From: Echinarachnius parma
Taxonomy: Eukaryota > Echinodermata > Echinoidea > Clypeasteroida > Echinarachniidae
Direction: 5' to 3'
Length of the DNA: 64,000 nt
NCBI GenBank assembly: GCA_037951105.1
Contig: JBAMJV010009814.1
Coordinates: forward strand, 1 to 64,000
The position numbers were made by a program, and so were the translations under genes. Positions 27,001-63,904 of the stretch are shown here, piece after piece (position 1 is the stretch's first letter; the number at the start of each line of letters is the position of its first letter). The notes beneath the pieces are model-generated. The model had not been told where the DNA came from and searched no databases. It saw only the letters and a program-made list of their open reading frames with translations.

Positions 27001-29585
27001 ACACAATTAATGAAATCAAGTTTGCAGAAAACCAAAGGGCGGATCACACTTCTTGTTTTGCTTATGGTAGCCTCTTCCACAATTACATGCGCCAGTATAC
27101 TTTTTTTTTTTTTTTTTTTTTTTACCCTCCCAAATATTGGGGGGGATGATAATACAGGCCATCCCCCCCCCACCTCAAATATTGGGGGGATATATCCCCC
27201 CCATCCCCCCCGTGATCGACGCCCCTGACGTGCTGTATTTTAATTTACAGAGCCTTTATTAACGATCCTGAGCTTTGTTATTAAATTGATACTTTGATCT
27301 CCCATGCACATAATCCTAAAACCATAATAAAATGTAGCCCTATTATATTTTTAAGTTGCTACTTCATTTCTACAGTTTTTGTTCTATGTTCATCCAAATT
27401 AGTTCCTTTTGACACAAGAATATCATTGTCAGAATTTACAGCAGTTTTTTTTAAGCGCCCCCCTTTAATGTAGAGCTCAACTTGCTTTACATGTGTGTTT
27501 GATACAAAAGTAATTGGTTCAGTCGTAAAGAAATTGGAGAGGAGGGCACTATGTCCTCCCCTTGGGCCTGGGAACTCCAAAAAGCTTAGGGTTATAAAAC
27601 ATATTTATTATTCATTTGAAAGCCCCCAGCTCTATAGTGATGCGTATTCGTCTATATTGTTATTTTCTAGTGTAACTACCTTAATAATACTTCACTCCTT
27701 TTCATGCCAGAATTCTACAACCTAGAAGATGAAGAAGAAATATTCTTCAAATATAAAATGAATGAGAGAGATGAATACATGATTCAATTTAATTAATTGT
27801 CAAATTGATCAACTAAACATTGGACAGGGAGAAAGACACTGAAAGAAAAAAATACAATGTTTAATCAAAATGTGAGAAGTGTACCAACATTTTGTTTATC
27901 CTTTTACTTATGCACAGTGCATTAATAACTGGCCACGGCACACGGGACCAAGCTGACGACGAGACAGAAAATGAGAAGTACGTCCGTGAACTACAGGCCA
28001 TCTTGACTGAACTGGACTCCTTGCATCTCAAAGAGGACTATGGCAAGGGTGTTCAAGCTAGCTCCAGACCCGATGCAGATAGTGCTACAGAGAAGTCTTG
28101 TTCCAAACATCAAGGTACGGATGATTGCTTTTTTTTTTTATCAGTGGCAGCAAAAAGTATGTTGTGTGTGTGGACAGGGGGGGGGGGGGGGGGGGGGGGC
28201 GGGGGCGGCGCTATTGGCAATTATCACCTGACTTAGTAAAAATACAGTGCATCAGCTGCCATGTAACATTTTTTACTCTTACATGGCACTGTTAACCGGC
28301 CAATTCAGATGATAAAACAGTTGTTAACTTTGCTGTCTGGAAAATCATGGAATGTTCCCCTCGGGATTTAAAATGCTATTTCGTGAAGAAAATAAGTCCC
28401 TCGACTACGTCTTGGGACTTATTTACTCTTCCCTCAATAGCATTTAAAATCCCTCAGAGTGGAACATTCCGTGCTTTTCCCTCCATCACCAGTTAACAAC
28501 TGTATAATGGTACATGGTGGTATTGAAGGGTTGAAGGGGCAGAATAACCAATTTCTAACAAACAAAAAAAGAACTTTACTGTAAAATTGTACAGTTTACT
28601 TAATCTAGGCTTATTTTAGAAATAAATCTACTCCTTGAGTGCCAAGTTCGCATTTTTGCAAGTTACAATGCACACAAATGCTATAGAGCATTACAATCCC
28701 TGGCTCTGAAAGTGTTAAAAGTAGTACGTTGGAAGTATTTTCTTACCAAAAACTTGTAGATGAGTTATTTCAGAATGTAAAAACCGTCTTTGGTTGCTAT
28801 TTTGCTATTAGTGGGGGCAATATATCAGTGACAAAATATATAGAAGTTTTGGGCAATAAATCCCTCGAATACCTCAAAGAACAACCCTAAAATCACAATA
28901 ATGACACCCTCAATTATCTATTAAAGATTACATTGCAAAATTATTTCAGAGTGTTTGGTAAATGTCACATAGTTTAAAAAGTAGTTCACAGAACAAGTTT
29001 TAAAATCTGCAATATCTGAAATTATGTGTTTAATCTTCTAAATAAGTTAGTGACAAATCGCCTTGAGTTCTCTTTTCACATTAGTATAGAATATAAAAAG
29101 GTGACAATTTAAAGAAAATTGGCCTGAATCCCCCCCCCCCCCCCACCCCCGATACAGATGAAGAAGGTGGCACGAGCAGTTGCCAAGAGACCGCATCCAG
29201 GAAGAGCTCTTCAGACTCTGGAGAAGGTTCACCTGCGAGAGGGACACAAGGAGCTACAGCCAGCGAGCGACTGTGTGGTGACCTGGCAGACCTGACATTA
29301 AGCACAGCTTCCCCAACGTCTCCAAGCACCTCCCAGGATGCTGCCAAGGGGAATCAAAGGACAACAGATGGAGGTGGTGGCTGTAGAGTTAGTCACCAAG
29401 GTGATAGTCATAGTCATGCGGCAGCTGCTTCCAGAGAGTGTTGCAAAGGTAGAAGCGTGAAAGAGCTTTTGTTTTGTGCAAAGGATCCTGTGTTGCACAG
29501 AATCTTTGAACAGTTATCACCTCATCTATTGAGACTGAATTGTGAAGGTATCTTGACAAAAGCTCATCCTTTTCTGAGCCTCTGA
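24017..29585 (+). CDS. YAE1: YAE1-like (Yae1 domain) gene, four exons, exon 2 interrupted by a stop
   Basis: Exons 24017-24097, 25805-25926, 27918-28114 and 29158-29585 join with consistent phases to 276 codons. YAE1 with LTO1 forms a cytosolic adaptor that brings ABCE1 to the CIA machinery for 4Fe-4S insertion. The start ATG gives MDDVFDEGICDD, matching DVFDEEADES near the start of human YAE1. Exon 2 holds NGYREGLAAGQESTLQEGF, the Yae1 glycine-every-fourth-residue motif. The junction RGMVNALITGH aligns with the RGTLSALLSWCH of the family. The C-terminal half is Ser/Gly-rich and ends VKELLFCAKDPVLHRIFEQL...FLSL. A TAG at 25886-25888 interrupts exon 2, although Gly spacing is in register on both sides. 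The cause may be two compensating indels (assembly error or allele) or loss of function. Confidence 0.75.
24341..24482. repeat. Tandem duplication (about 71 bp x 2 plus fragments)
   Basis: The block gtgtattaggccccaccact through atagccactaaatctgac occurs twice in direct succession. Shorter fragments ('atagccactaaatctgacct') continue to 24530, where a TTAGGG-like stretch begins. Confidence 0.85.
24551..24632. repeat. Interstitial telomere-like TTAGGG stretch
   Basis: The words gttagggttagg, gggttagggttagggttt and tagggttaggtt are clustered over about 80 bp, with ggcctaggg and cctagctaggcc interspersed. It is a short degenerate (TTAGGG)n remnant, not a functional telomere. Confidence 0.65.
25418..25804 (+). 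repeat. Tandem copies of the YAE1 exon 2 acceptor region
   Basis: The unit 'gagcatccatattttgtttgtcacag-aat' recurs at about 25418, 25463, 25505, 25718 and, as the true acceptor, 25768-25807. Each copy ends in a (t)gt(c)acag-aat 3' splice-site look-alike. The tail 'ttgtcgtaaagca' is shared between the decoys but not with the exon. The G-rich insert at 25550-25700 splits the array. Confidence 0.75.
25805..25926 (+). CDS. YAE1: YAE1-like exon 2 (Gx3 motif; internal TAG)
   Basis: The exon is 122 nt with acceptor tatgtgccag and donor GTGAGT at 25927. In the entry frame, glycines fall at codons 2, 6, 10, 18, 22 and 38, the deca-GX3 register. Codons 24-35 do not fit the family, and codon 28 is TAG. 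Shifting frame inside this stretch gives SQG or ALGILYHQL, which fit better and suggest paired indels. The upstream intron carries tandem copies of this acceptor. Confidence 0.7.
25951..26172. mobile_element. MITE ('cagtcaaacctgtc' termini)
   Basis: The left end acagtcaaacctgtcttagc and right end gtcgttataccatgtttgactgt are imperfect inverted repeats. The body repeats 'cctgtctatagcggccacc'-type words. Sequences of this type are common in marine invertebrate genomes. A related fragment lies at 40898-40985. Confidence 0.65.
26345..26905. repeat. G-rich tandem repeat ('tttgacccaatgacgatgcgg')
   Basis: Four units of about 90 bp each carry gggg(n)tttgacccaatgacgatgcgg, the word catcgtcccacgaagccgc and 'ggctattttgctaagg'. 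Two further units of about 70 bp carry 'atggcgtttgtctatgcacatcacattttcacttggcagcc'. The related repeat at 19840 shares tttacccaatgacgatgcgg. Confidence 0.75.
27918..28114 (+). CDS. YAE1: YAE1-like exon 3
   Basis: The exon is 197 nt with acceptor ttatgcacag and donor gtacgg. It holds ALITGHGTRDQADDETENEK and YVRELQAILTELDSLHLKED. It completes the exon 2 split codon and leaves with 1 nt. An acidic helical segment like that after the Yae1 motif in animal homologues. Confidence 0.75.
28317..28507. mobile_element. Hairpin element with related copy near 51830
   Basis: acagttgttaact at the left is inverted as agttaacaactgt at the right. Inside, ggaatgttcc/ggaacattcc and gggatttaaaatgctattt/aatagcatttaaaatccc pair. 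The block 'ggaatgttccc-ttgggatttaaaat' recurs at 51849. Confidence 0.65.
29158..29585 (+). CDS. YAE1: YAE1-like exon 4, C-terminus and stop
   Basis: The acceptor gatacag follows a C14 run. There are 142 codons to TGA at 29583-29585. The exon is Ser/Thr/Gly-rich and low-complexity (SSSDSGEGSPARGTQG, SPTSPSTSQD), then has a hydrophobic C-terminal block KELLFCAKDPVLHRIFEQLS. No internal ATG in frame, so it is easily missed by ORF callers. A second GT-AG pair inside was not needed. Confidence 0.7.
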
Positions 29586-29953
29586 ATGAACTCTTTCAAT
29601 TTAGAGGCCTAAATTCTCATCAGTTAAAAAAAGACTGTTTAAACCATTTCACACTTGTGGAATTTAATTTGCCCTGTCATGTTCCACTGGTTACTGGCAG
29701 GCAGTTACGTAGTTTACAGATAAGCAGTTACTGGTAATTTCTGTGTTAGCCTAGACTAAAGTTGTGCCACTGATGAGAATTCAGGCAATTCTCAAGCAAG
29801 TGGGCCGGCCCTACCCATTTAGCCTGGCTCAACTGTTCAGCAAGATGATTCAATAGAAATTATGGTGAAACCATTTCTGTTGGACTTGTTCCTCCGTAAA
29901 TTATGTGCTGAATGGAATCTTTGGTGAAGTGTTCAGGGATGGTATTCTCTTAA

Positions 29954-30270
29954 AGGGACTTTGTAACATTGTCCAAATCCTCAAAATCCAATTGTAATTC
30001 TAGCGGTTCTCTCATACCTTGTTGTGTTTGTATTAACAAAAAAAGCATGGGACAGTTTTCGGTTTTTCAAATTTCCCTTTCGTTAAAAAGATATTTACGA
30101 TTGAAGTGTTCAGATGTTAAATTATCCACTGGATCGTCGAAACCGTGTACAAAGTCAGTGCAATGAGTTAGTGAACATCACTTTGCATTTTTGCTCATTA
30201 CTCGGCCATATAACGTCTATTTAACTTGAAATTTTCACACAACACCCAGTGGACAGATCAGGCCTTTCAT
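29954..30270. mobile_element. TTAA MITE family M, copy 1, 3' truncated
   Basis: TTAA then AGGGACTTTGTAACATTG, followed by the family body (caaatcctcaaaatccaa, ctagcggttctc, catgggacagttttcggt, tcattactcggccat). It lacks the right terminus. The complete copy is at 52544-52921. Confidence 0.75.
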
Positions 30271-30590
30271 GTTGATTTGGCCCTGGAGACATGGCTTCAC
30301 ATTGCACACTACATACAAACAATGCAAGCTTCGTGGTTCATTGAGTGTACCTTATATCTTGTCTTAATTTAAAGCACTAGTAATTTTGGAAAGCCTGCTG
30401 CATGTATTATTACATGTGCCCATTTAACTTAACTGCAGTTACAGAGTACATTGTAGGACCTGTAAAGGTTATTTACGTAGATTTGAATGCACTGAGGTCA
30501 CTTTCTTTAGATTGATGTTAACACTTTCGAGTTGAAGTTAAGAGAAACTCTAAGATCAACTTACAGAATATCAAATCCTTCAACTCTTAA

Positions 30591-31357
30591 CCCTAAAAGG
30601 GCCGGGCTATTTGAGGTCTTCAGCAGGCCAGGGGGGGGCCATTATGGCCCCCCCCTAAGATCTCGGCCGCGGAGCGGCCGATCGCCGTGAAAATTTGCAC
30701 GCATGATAAGTGAAGTGTATAGAATACAATGGTAATTTTTTTAAAATTTGAAAAATTCATTAATTTGCATATTTATGGTAATTTATGCAAATAAGTCATG
30801 AAATTCATATTTTTACCCATAAATCATTTATTAATCATAATTAAACTCTGGTTTTCACTACATATATTCTTTAGAGCATGTGGAATAATAATACAACAAC
30901 AAAATTAGGAAGAGCCAGGTTCTTCCTTATGTTTTCTATTGATTTGATAATTTCTTATGTATTTCTTTGTTTTTTTTTAACTTATGTATTTTATTGTTTT
31001 TGTTGTTTATTTTATTTCTAACTATAATTTAAGTATTTTGAACCCCCAAAACAACATATAAATGTAAACAACACTGAATAACCAATGATAAACCTCATTT
31101 TACGAAAATTGATATTTCCATATGTTTTGTACACAAATCACGAAATTGAGCGATTTTCGGGCTGACATGCATAGACAAAAGGTCACGTGACTTTGTAACG
31201 GTATGTCCGATTTTCGAAATTTTTGTTTTAAAATGTGCGCAAGACCCGAAAGAAAAATGTCACGGAGCAGCGGCGCATCATCTTACAGCGTTTTGGAGCA
31301 ATAAAAAAAATCGCGGAGGGGGGGGCCATTATGGCCCCCCCCCCGGCCCTATTAGGG
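30591..31357. mobile_element. TTAA-flanked element with CCCTAA termini (767 bp)
   Basis: TTAA flanks both sides. The left end CCCTAAAAGGGCCGGG and the inverted right end CCGGCCCTATTAGGG match, and both are followed by ggggggccattatggcccccc palindromes. CCC-starting ends with a TTAA target are typical of piggyBac. The short frame starting 31235 is not a recognisable transposase. Confidence 0.8.
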
Positions 31358-33192
31358 TTAAAGGACAATGAAACTATGGCTTTCGGCTACTATTATCGTT
31401 TAGAGGGTGAACAGACATTTAATTTGATACATGACTTGGCATTTTTGGCCTACTGGTTCCCATGAACATACCCAAATTTTACTAATTGTTACGGCGGCAA
31501 AAGATGATGGGAGCGGCCATGTTCGTGTAACTACCCCGACATGCTTCTGACATGCTTCTGACGACTGTGTGCGGATGGCCGAACAAAAAGATTGATTTGC
31601 AGCGTCTACAAGCATTCAAACAATGGTTTGGTCCGGTGAATGCAGGAATGCATCATAGATCGATCTCAGTAGTCCGCACAGACCTAACAATGGCGGCCTC
31701 CAGCGTTCGCATAGTGAATAGTGGTCTACCCAATAGTGTTTGCACATATTTCTTCAAAGCAGAAATCCGAGTCTGGTAATGTTATGCGAAATAAACAAGC
31801 ATTGGCCTTTAAGGTCCGCACAGAAAACCTCCCCTGGTAACTCTGGTTCAACCATGCCATGGAGACATGAGACGGACAAGTAACGGTCACCTACAATGGA
31901 AAGATTACCATACTGTTGTCTGGAGCAGGCTGAGCATGGATAATGCATGGGTGCCATGGTTCCGAGCCTTGTCACCAATGCATTGTCTATGTAACATGTG
32001 CTCCAAGGAAATTGTGTATGGTGTGTAAATGGTAATGCTTTATTGATATGAACAGTACTAATTTTCTCTGAACATACATGTACAGTATAAGGACAATAAA
32101 CCCAAGGTGGAATAAACTCTGAAAGTTGTCATTTATTTGTCGGGAGGACTCAAATCGAAACTTGCACTCTGGCAAATTTGACACCAAATTTATATTTATT
32201 TTTCAATTTTCTTGAAATGTTTGTTTCCACTCCTATTGAGCTAAAAATATGTATTATAGGGTTCATTTACATGTGTATGGGGAATGGACAAGTGTGGCTA
32301 TGGACACTGAAAATCAAAGATAATATGAAACATGTATTTGAATATTTGATGGTGGTATATATATCTTACCTTATTTATTTCAATTGTATTAAAATGTTGA
32401 ATTTAATGCAGTTACACTGTGCAACATTTGATTGACCGTAACAGGTTGGTTTTTATACAACACATGAAATAAATGCATAAAGTAAAATTGATTGATATTA
32501 TTCTATACGTAATTTGAAGAAAATGTTATCACAAACTATATCGCTTTAATATATTTTATATATTTGTATGTATAGGTCCTATTTCTGAATATGCATACTA
32601 TTTTGTTAATCGCTTATGTTTCTGTAATGCTGTTTGTATTTTTTCTATTTTGGTATGATAAGTGTTTTGATCAATTTTTGTCATGATATTTCTTATTTGC
32701 AAATACCGAAAAGAAATTGAAAACAAGGCAAGCCTTTATAGATGCACTGCACGAGGCAGCTTATAAAAAGTTAAAATGCAAATACCCATAAAACCATTTT
32801 TACGAAGATAACCAGTTTTACATTCTAGATAAATGTGAATAAACCTGAAAGTAAGAAAATGTTGAATCATATCTATTAAAATGCAACAAGTAAAGGTATC
32901 TTTTAAAAGACAATATTTCTTACACTGTAGTTTTATTATTTGAAATGGATTTAAACAGCTTTTTTTTGCACAAAATTCTTTTGCTGCCACTGATAAAAAT
33001 AATTATTAATGAGGGCAGTCGGTGACCTAGCATGGTCCAACTTATTAGGGGAATGTTCTTTGTATTTTTTGTCTTGAAATGTTACCCTTCTGATTTGATT
33101 GTGGTTTGTCAAATTATTGGGGAGATGGCATGAGACCACAACCCACACCCCATAGCTACGCCACAGAAGACAGTGTGTTTAATTTCTACATT

Positions 33193-33256
33193 AGTGGAAA
33201 AGAGCAAAGAAAATGGGATTCCTCCGGGATAAGTCCCATTTTCTTTGCTCTTTTTC
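33193..33256. repeat. 64-bp perfect-arm hairpin
   Basis: gaaaaagagcaaagaaaatggg-type arms pair around 'attcctccgggataag': agtggaaaagagcaaagaa against ttctttgctctttttcact. The element is too short to classify. Confidence 0.7.
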
Positions 33257-33993
33257 ACTTATATTATGTATTCCTGGTCAGTTTCTCTATATGTTTGCAT
33301 TAATTTCTATATTAGTAGTTATCAGTTGATCGTTGTGTATTATGTTCATCATATGGAGGGTTTTACAAGGCGATATTTGCCATTTTCTTAATCCTTGAGG
33401 AGGATGTAAGTTTGTTTTAGAAATATTTCATTGCATCTTTTTTCCCAACCGATAGAATTCGTTTAGAACGCACATTCATCTTGATTTGTATGTTTGATAT
33501 AATATTATGATATACAGATTAAAATCTAGCAACTCCAGTAATCATTGTCATTTTGCTCATTATTTGGGTATAGTGTTCATAGGCGTTACGAGGGGGGTGT
33601 TCAAACACCCCCCTTTAGCGAAAAATTTACTGTTTGATGTATTCAAACACACCCCAACTATGCCACTGAATGAAGCTAAAACAACCCCGTTGAAATCCCT
33701 GGGTACGACTATGACTGTTCATAATTATGTGATCTACTTCTCATAAGGTTCAGATATCACAATGTCTTTTTGATTTGATCATCTTATTGTAGTTGATGCA
33801 GTTTTGCTCCTTTTGTTCTCGCCATAAACAAACTGATGGCAGGTGGTTCAATTATTTGAAATTGCTAGATGATCGCTAGATTTAAAGATCACTAAGGAGA
33901 GAAGTTGATTATAACTTCCTGTAGGCAGACAACTTTGGGGTACAAAAATGTATCTAATCCGCTTGGGATACGCTTAAATATACACGCGCTGTA

Positions 33994-34145
33994 AGTTTAA
34001 TTTATTGTAAGTTACAATTAATTGTAAGTCAGAAAATGTTTGTGTGTCAACCAGTCAGATTAGCGCATTTAGAAAACATGATCTGACGTACAACTACCTA
34101 TTGTAAATTACAATTGATTGTATCTCTTTCTGCTACGGGCCCTGG
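33994..34145. mobile_element. MITE family D, copy 2
   Basis: gttacaattaattgtaagtc and gtaaattacaattgattg pair, and the right end tctttctgctacgggccc matches the family. The left end is eroded. Confidence 0.55.
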
Positions 34146-34401
34146 AGATGTGAGAGAGTGTGGAGCCATGGTGTGTATGGATGTGTGCAGTGGGTGGTGC
34201 GCATGTAACCATAGGCCTACTGTAAAGACGTGTATGTTGATGTGTGATCAATATGTTATGTGTGGCTGGAATCCCCATGGGCGTGGAAATTAAAAGGGCG
34301 GATTATTTTGACGCAATGGATTCCTACTTTTATGGCATGCACAACCACCCCCCCCCCCCCCCCCCCCCACACACACATTCATTTTCAGCCCCAAACTCAT
34401 T

Positions 34402-34623
34402 GGCCCGTATTCACAAAGGAGGTTTGTACAAACCCCGGTTCAAACCGCGGTTTACATCTATGGAATGCCAATTGTAAACTGATGGAGAGAGAATGTAAAT
34501 TCCTTACTTGTTAACAATGTTGATGGTACACATTCTCTCTCCATCAGTTTACAATTGGCATTCCATAGATGTAAACCGCGGTTTGAACCGGGGTTTGTAC
34601 AAACCTCCTTTGTGAATACGGGT
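34402..34623. mobile_element. 222-bp almost perfect hairpin element
   Basis: The arms ggcccgtattcacaaaggag... and ...ctcctttgtgaatacggg are identical inverse copies through caaaccgcggtttacatc and ttacaattggcattcc. The loop is 'ttccttacttgttaacaatgttgatgg'-like. A partial copy lies at 19516. Confidence 0.85.
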
Positions 34624-34972
34624 AAAATGTTTACACATTTTTGCACGAGTTAAAAGTTGCATAAGGAATTGCTTTTTTCAGAAAACATGTAGATTTGCAT
34701 ACAATCATTAGAATTTAATAAATAACGGCATTTTACTTAATAATTCATATGAATCTTATATATTTAATATTGAGTACCATATTCTTCAACAACCAAATAC
34801 AGACGTACAATGTATCATTAATGCTTCATGATCAAATACATGTATTTCATTACTACAAAGTATGAATTGCACTTTCAACAGCTAATTATGATGTTTCATT
34901 TCTAGTGACATTGCCCAAATCCAAAAACTTACTTAGAACTAGCCGTTCTCTCATACCTTGTTGAATTTGTAT

Positions 34973-35508
34973 TACAGTGAAACCTCATCATAATGAGCAC
35001 ATTTGGTCCATTGAATTTACCTTGTTATATCAGATTTCTTGTATCAGGGCTTAAAAACAATACAATACATAGAACTTGGATCTGTGAAATTACCTTGCTA
35101 TATTGGGTACCTCAATAAAGGTGAATGACAGTAGTGGGAAACGCCCCACCCCCTAAAAATGAAATGTACACTCTTAATACCAACCATGTGAATATAATTT
35201 TACTAATATGGGATTATACAAATTTGGCCAAGAAACCGCCTACTAATTGATATATTATCGATATCTCCAGCCCAGCGCTAGCTGCGCGGACAGGTGCGAA
35301 CGGGCGGTGGATTTATACATTTCATGGGCGGGTATTGGATTTCTTCCAATATTTCTGTATTTAACGATGCTTAGGTTCGGATTTTACCACACAAGCCCTA
35401 TTTAAATACTTATTCAACAATATTGATCAATATAGATGTTTTCGGCTATTTTCCCAAAACTGTTATTCATCTTTAAAACAGAGCTCGTAATAAAGAGGTT
35501 CTACTGTA
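34973..35508. mobile_element. TA-flanked MITE nested in a family M copy
   Basis: Between TA dinucleotides, the left end CAGTGAAACCTCATCAT and right end GAGGTTCTACTG are inverted. It interrupts family M text (34905-34972, resuming 35509-35720). A TA target suggests a Tc1/mariner-type transposase. Confidence 0.7.
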
Positions 35509-36900
35509 CCAATAGAAGCATGCAACAATTTAAAAAAAATTCTCTCTTGATAAAAGATATTTACGATTCAAGTGTTCAGATTTTAATTTAATTATCCACC
35601 GGGAAGTTATAATTGTGTACAAAGTCAGAGCAATGAGGTAGCGGATATATCGCTTTGCATTTTCGCTCGTTTCTCGGCCATTAACATCCATTTAACATCA
35701 AATTTTCAGATCTCGGCAGTGAAATGCTTGATCCTCGCACAAATCTGCACGAGCACCAAGTTAAGTGTATTAGAATACAATTGTAATTTCAGTTTCTTTA
35801 AAAATTAAATCATTCACAATTTATAGCAATTTATGCAAATAACTAGGTCATCAAATTCACATTCTTCATTAAACATCGGTTTTCACAATATTCTTTAGTC
35901 CAATCAGAATAACAAAACATGGTAAAAGCCAGTTCATTCCTTTTTTTTCTATTGTTTGGATAATTTCTTAACTTTTAGTGCCGAAATGAAATGAATAGAA
36001 ATAAAATATACCATGGTTCCACTTAAAAATATGAGGGTTAAAAGAGAACCTAAATTAAACAGATACATATAAAAGAAAAGTAAGTACATGTACAACCAAA
36101 TTAAAACCTTTTGTTTTCTATTGTTAGGATAATTTCTTAACTTTTAGTGCCGAAATGAAATGAATAGAAATTAAAATATACCACGGTTCCACTTAAAAAT
36201 AGGAGGGTTAAAAGAGAACCTAAATTAAACAAATACATATAAAAGAACGGTATTAAAGTACATGTACAACCAAATTAAAACCTTGAAGATAAAACAAAGA
36301 GATGGCATTTCTAACAATAATATGTGTACATTTTTATCTTTATAGTTCCTATATAAATACACACAATGAATTAGTACTGGCAATGTACATGCATTAAATG
36401 TATGTTTTCTGTACACCAAAGCCCCTAGAAGAAGGCTTTCTCCAAACGGAAAGTGAATGAAAACTGAGAAAACTAACAAATTAAATTAACTAAATTAATG
36501 ATGCTCCAACCTTATCCTTCATAAAAACTTGTTCAATTGTAAATGTCCAATAATTGTAACTAATTGGTCAACAGCCAATCAGCATGGAGCATTGCAGCTG
36601 TTGCCATGTTCAATAAAAAGCAATCCAAGACGGGGACAACTGCTAACCGTTCATCTACACATAACTTATAAACAGACACCACTACTACTACTAATAATAG
36701 CTCATTTTTATTCTTATACCTGTATATAGCACATTTCATATATCTTGTACAATCAAAGTCATAGTCAAATTCAATTATAGAGCATTATAATGGCACCAAA
36801 GTATCTGAACGAACATTACACAATTATTCATTATCAAATAACAATTAAATTCAAACATAAAGGACACTGACAAGAAATATTTCAAATGATTAAAAATGAG

Positions 36901-37025
36901 CCAAGAAAATTAGCATTCGCCGGGAATCGAACCCGAGACCTCCAGATTGCTATAGACCGGGGCTCAACCATCGAGCCACAAAGACCCTTGCTTGCATAGT
37001 CAGCCTAGTTTTCCTTGCTCATTTT
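36901..37025 (-). mobile_element. tRNA-derived SINE, antisense
   Basis: On the minus strand the text reads tggctcgatggttgagc (A-box region), then ggtctcgggttcgattcccg (B-box region), then a tail into ctcattttt. This is the internal polymerase III promoter layout of a tRNA-headed SINE. The acceptor stem does not close, so it is not a tRNA gene. Another copy is at 42416. Confidence 0.75.
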
Positions 37026-37087
37026 TAATCAAATAACAATTACATATATAGAACTAGCACATATATTGCAGATCTTCTGATCTATAT

Positions 37088-37528
37088 ATGTGACCTTACA
37101 CCTCAAAACGACCAATAAGTCGGGAAAACTGATTTTGCTGCTTTTCATAAAACATTAAAATAGAAGTCATTACCTTTAAAACGGTATATTATTCGTCATA
37201 TTTGGACTAAGCAAACCCTCTCAAAAAGAACGCCAAAGATTTGAAATATGGCTGAAGCATTTTTAAAATAAGGGAGAAACGGGCCGTTTAAAAAATCAGT
37301 TTCCCTTAATAAAGTGCTGTAATAAGATCACATTTATTGGATGCAAAAATAATATTCAAACATGATTTCCGACCCTCAAAATGTTACAGAAGCTAGATTA
37401 AGATATGCTTATTCAGGAAATACCAAAATCCTCAATCTCACATTTTGAACAAAATTTGACTATTTTAGCTAATAAAAGAGAAACTACCACAGCGACATAA
37501 CGGTCGTTATGTGGTGTAAGGTCACATA
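37088..37528. mobile_element. 441-bp MITE ('tatgtgaccttacacc' termini)
   Basis: tgtgaccttacacctcaaaacg at the left is mirrored by ggtgtaaggtcaca at the right, with tata/tatt flanks. Non-coding. The termini resemble the shorter element at 45998-46243 (tgtgaccggatatagc). Confidence 0.75.
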
Positions 37529-37544
37529 TTGGACAGTGATTAGG

Positions 37545-37720
37545 TTAATAATAATAATATACTCGATTTATATACCGCCTAATATGATTGATAATCATCT
37601 TTAAGCGCTTTACAATGATAATATTACCCCCGGTCATAGGATACAATGCAAACCTGCACACATTGTGTGAACCATCTCCACTCCCTGGGGAGCATTCCTT
37701 AGGTTATTAAGTAATAATGG
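37545..37720. repeat. LINE/SINE 3'-tail-type repeat ('tatataccgcc...gcgctttacaa')
   Basis: ttaataataataata precedes ctcgatttatataccgcc and taagcgctttacaatg. It matches the tail type seen at 40145, 50401, 53865 and 55140. Such tails are shared by L2/CR1-type LINEs and their SINEs. Confidence 0.6.
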
Positions 37721-38079
37721 CAAAATATCTTCTTTGGTCTCTGATTACAGAATGCATGATCCAATATTTATACATGAATGTACTTTTTTAATAAAAATAC
37801 TATATTTATATACAATTATAGAGATTCTGGTACTGCTGGCAGGGTTAATGAATCGATATATGAATTAATTATGAATAAAACATTCTATACATGAATATAT
37901 TGTTCCATGATAAGACTAAGAGTTACAAATCAACATCTGATTGCATATTACAATTTCATATTCAAATGTGAAGCATCTGAAGTGTTCACATGCAAACAAA
38001 TAATAGGCACCTAAAGCAGCATTTTGTTGATTTTTGCTTGAAAATTAAGTACTGATCAAAATTGACTTAGTCAAAATCA

Positions 38080-38213
38080 GGGGGTGTTGCAATAAAAGTT
38101 GCGATCAATCGCAAGTCAGAAAATATGTGCAGTTGAACCAATCAGAGGGCATTTTCTGACTTGCGATTAATCACAACATTGAGATTGATCGCAACTCTTT
38201 ATGCAACACCCCC
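38080..38213. mobile_element. MITE family D, copy 3
   Basis: gggggtgttgcaataaaagttgcgatc is inverted as gatcgcaactctttatgcaacaccccc. Inner 'gcaagtcagaaaat' and 'attttctgacttgcga' also pair. Confidence 0.75.
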
Positions 38214-38807
38214 AGAACAAGAAACCTGAACTACATGTATACTATTCCTTTAACGATGCCTCCAACACTTAAAGGGCGCATAATTTGACTTTTACACTGA
38301 CTCACGTAATATTTCATGGAAAATCCAAATATTATGATTTTGTTCACGCAAATATTGAATTCAAAAGTTAAGCACCATTGGAATCTCCCCTAAAAATTTG
38401 CCTGAATGCTGTCCGCCTACAAAGATGTCGTTTGTTTATCTTATCCTCTACTTATTTGTATAAATCATTCTATAAAAGTAATGTACATAGCTTTATAGAT
38501 ACATAGCTATAGTACATAGGACATGGCTATACAATATACCATCCTAATTAATTCCCCAAAAATTGCATTGCTTCCATTGATTAGAATAATCATAATAAAG
38601 ATAACAACCATAGTCCTACTATTCTGGCATGAGTACATAGCACACATATAGTAACAAAAACAAATTAAAAACATTATAGATAGATATATTTCATTTGGTC
38701 TTCAAACATACAAACGTTACAAAGAAATGTCATTATCACGCACCTTTCGAAATTTGACCAACCACACATGATGATCATTAAAAAAAAACTGGCCACTGCA
38801 GACATGA

Positions 38808-63904
<25,097 letters not shown>

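Larger units (their letters stand above)
29586..38807. other. Intergenic interval between YAE1-like gene and ATP7 3' end
   Basis: I recognise no gene here. It contains TTAA MITEs (29954, 30591), hairpins (33193, 34402, 37088), nested MITEs (34905-35720), a near-duplicate pair at 35935-36060/36110-36235 ('ttcttaacttttagtgccgaaatg'), an antisense SINE (36901) and AT-rich unique DNA (31400-33900). The ATP7 3' UTR (minus strand) must begin at 38807, but no clear polyadenylation signal stands out. Confidence 0.6.

Noticed and set aside
31235..31465. Frame starting MRKTRKKNVTEQRR as a transposase
   Set aside because: It runs off the end of the TTAA element through a G-run and has no transposase motif.
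36901..37025. tRNA gene
   Set aside because: A- and B-box-like words are present, but the acceptor and anticodon stems do not pair and similar copies are dispersed; it is a SINE. The same applies to 42416-42535.
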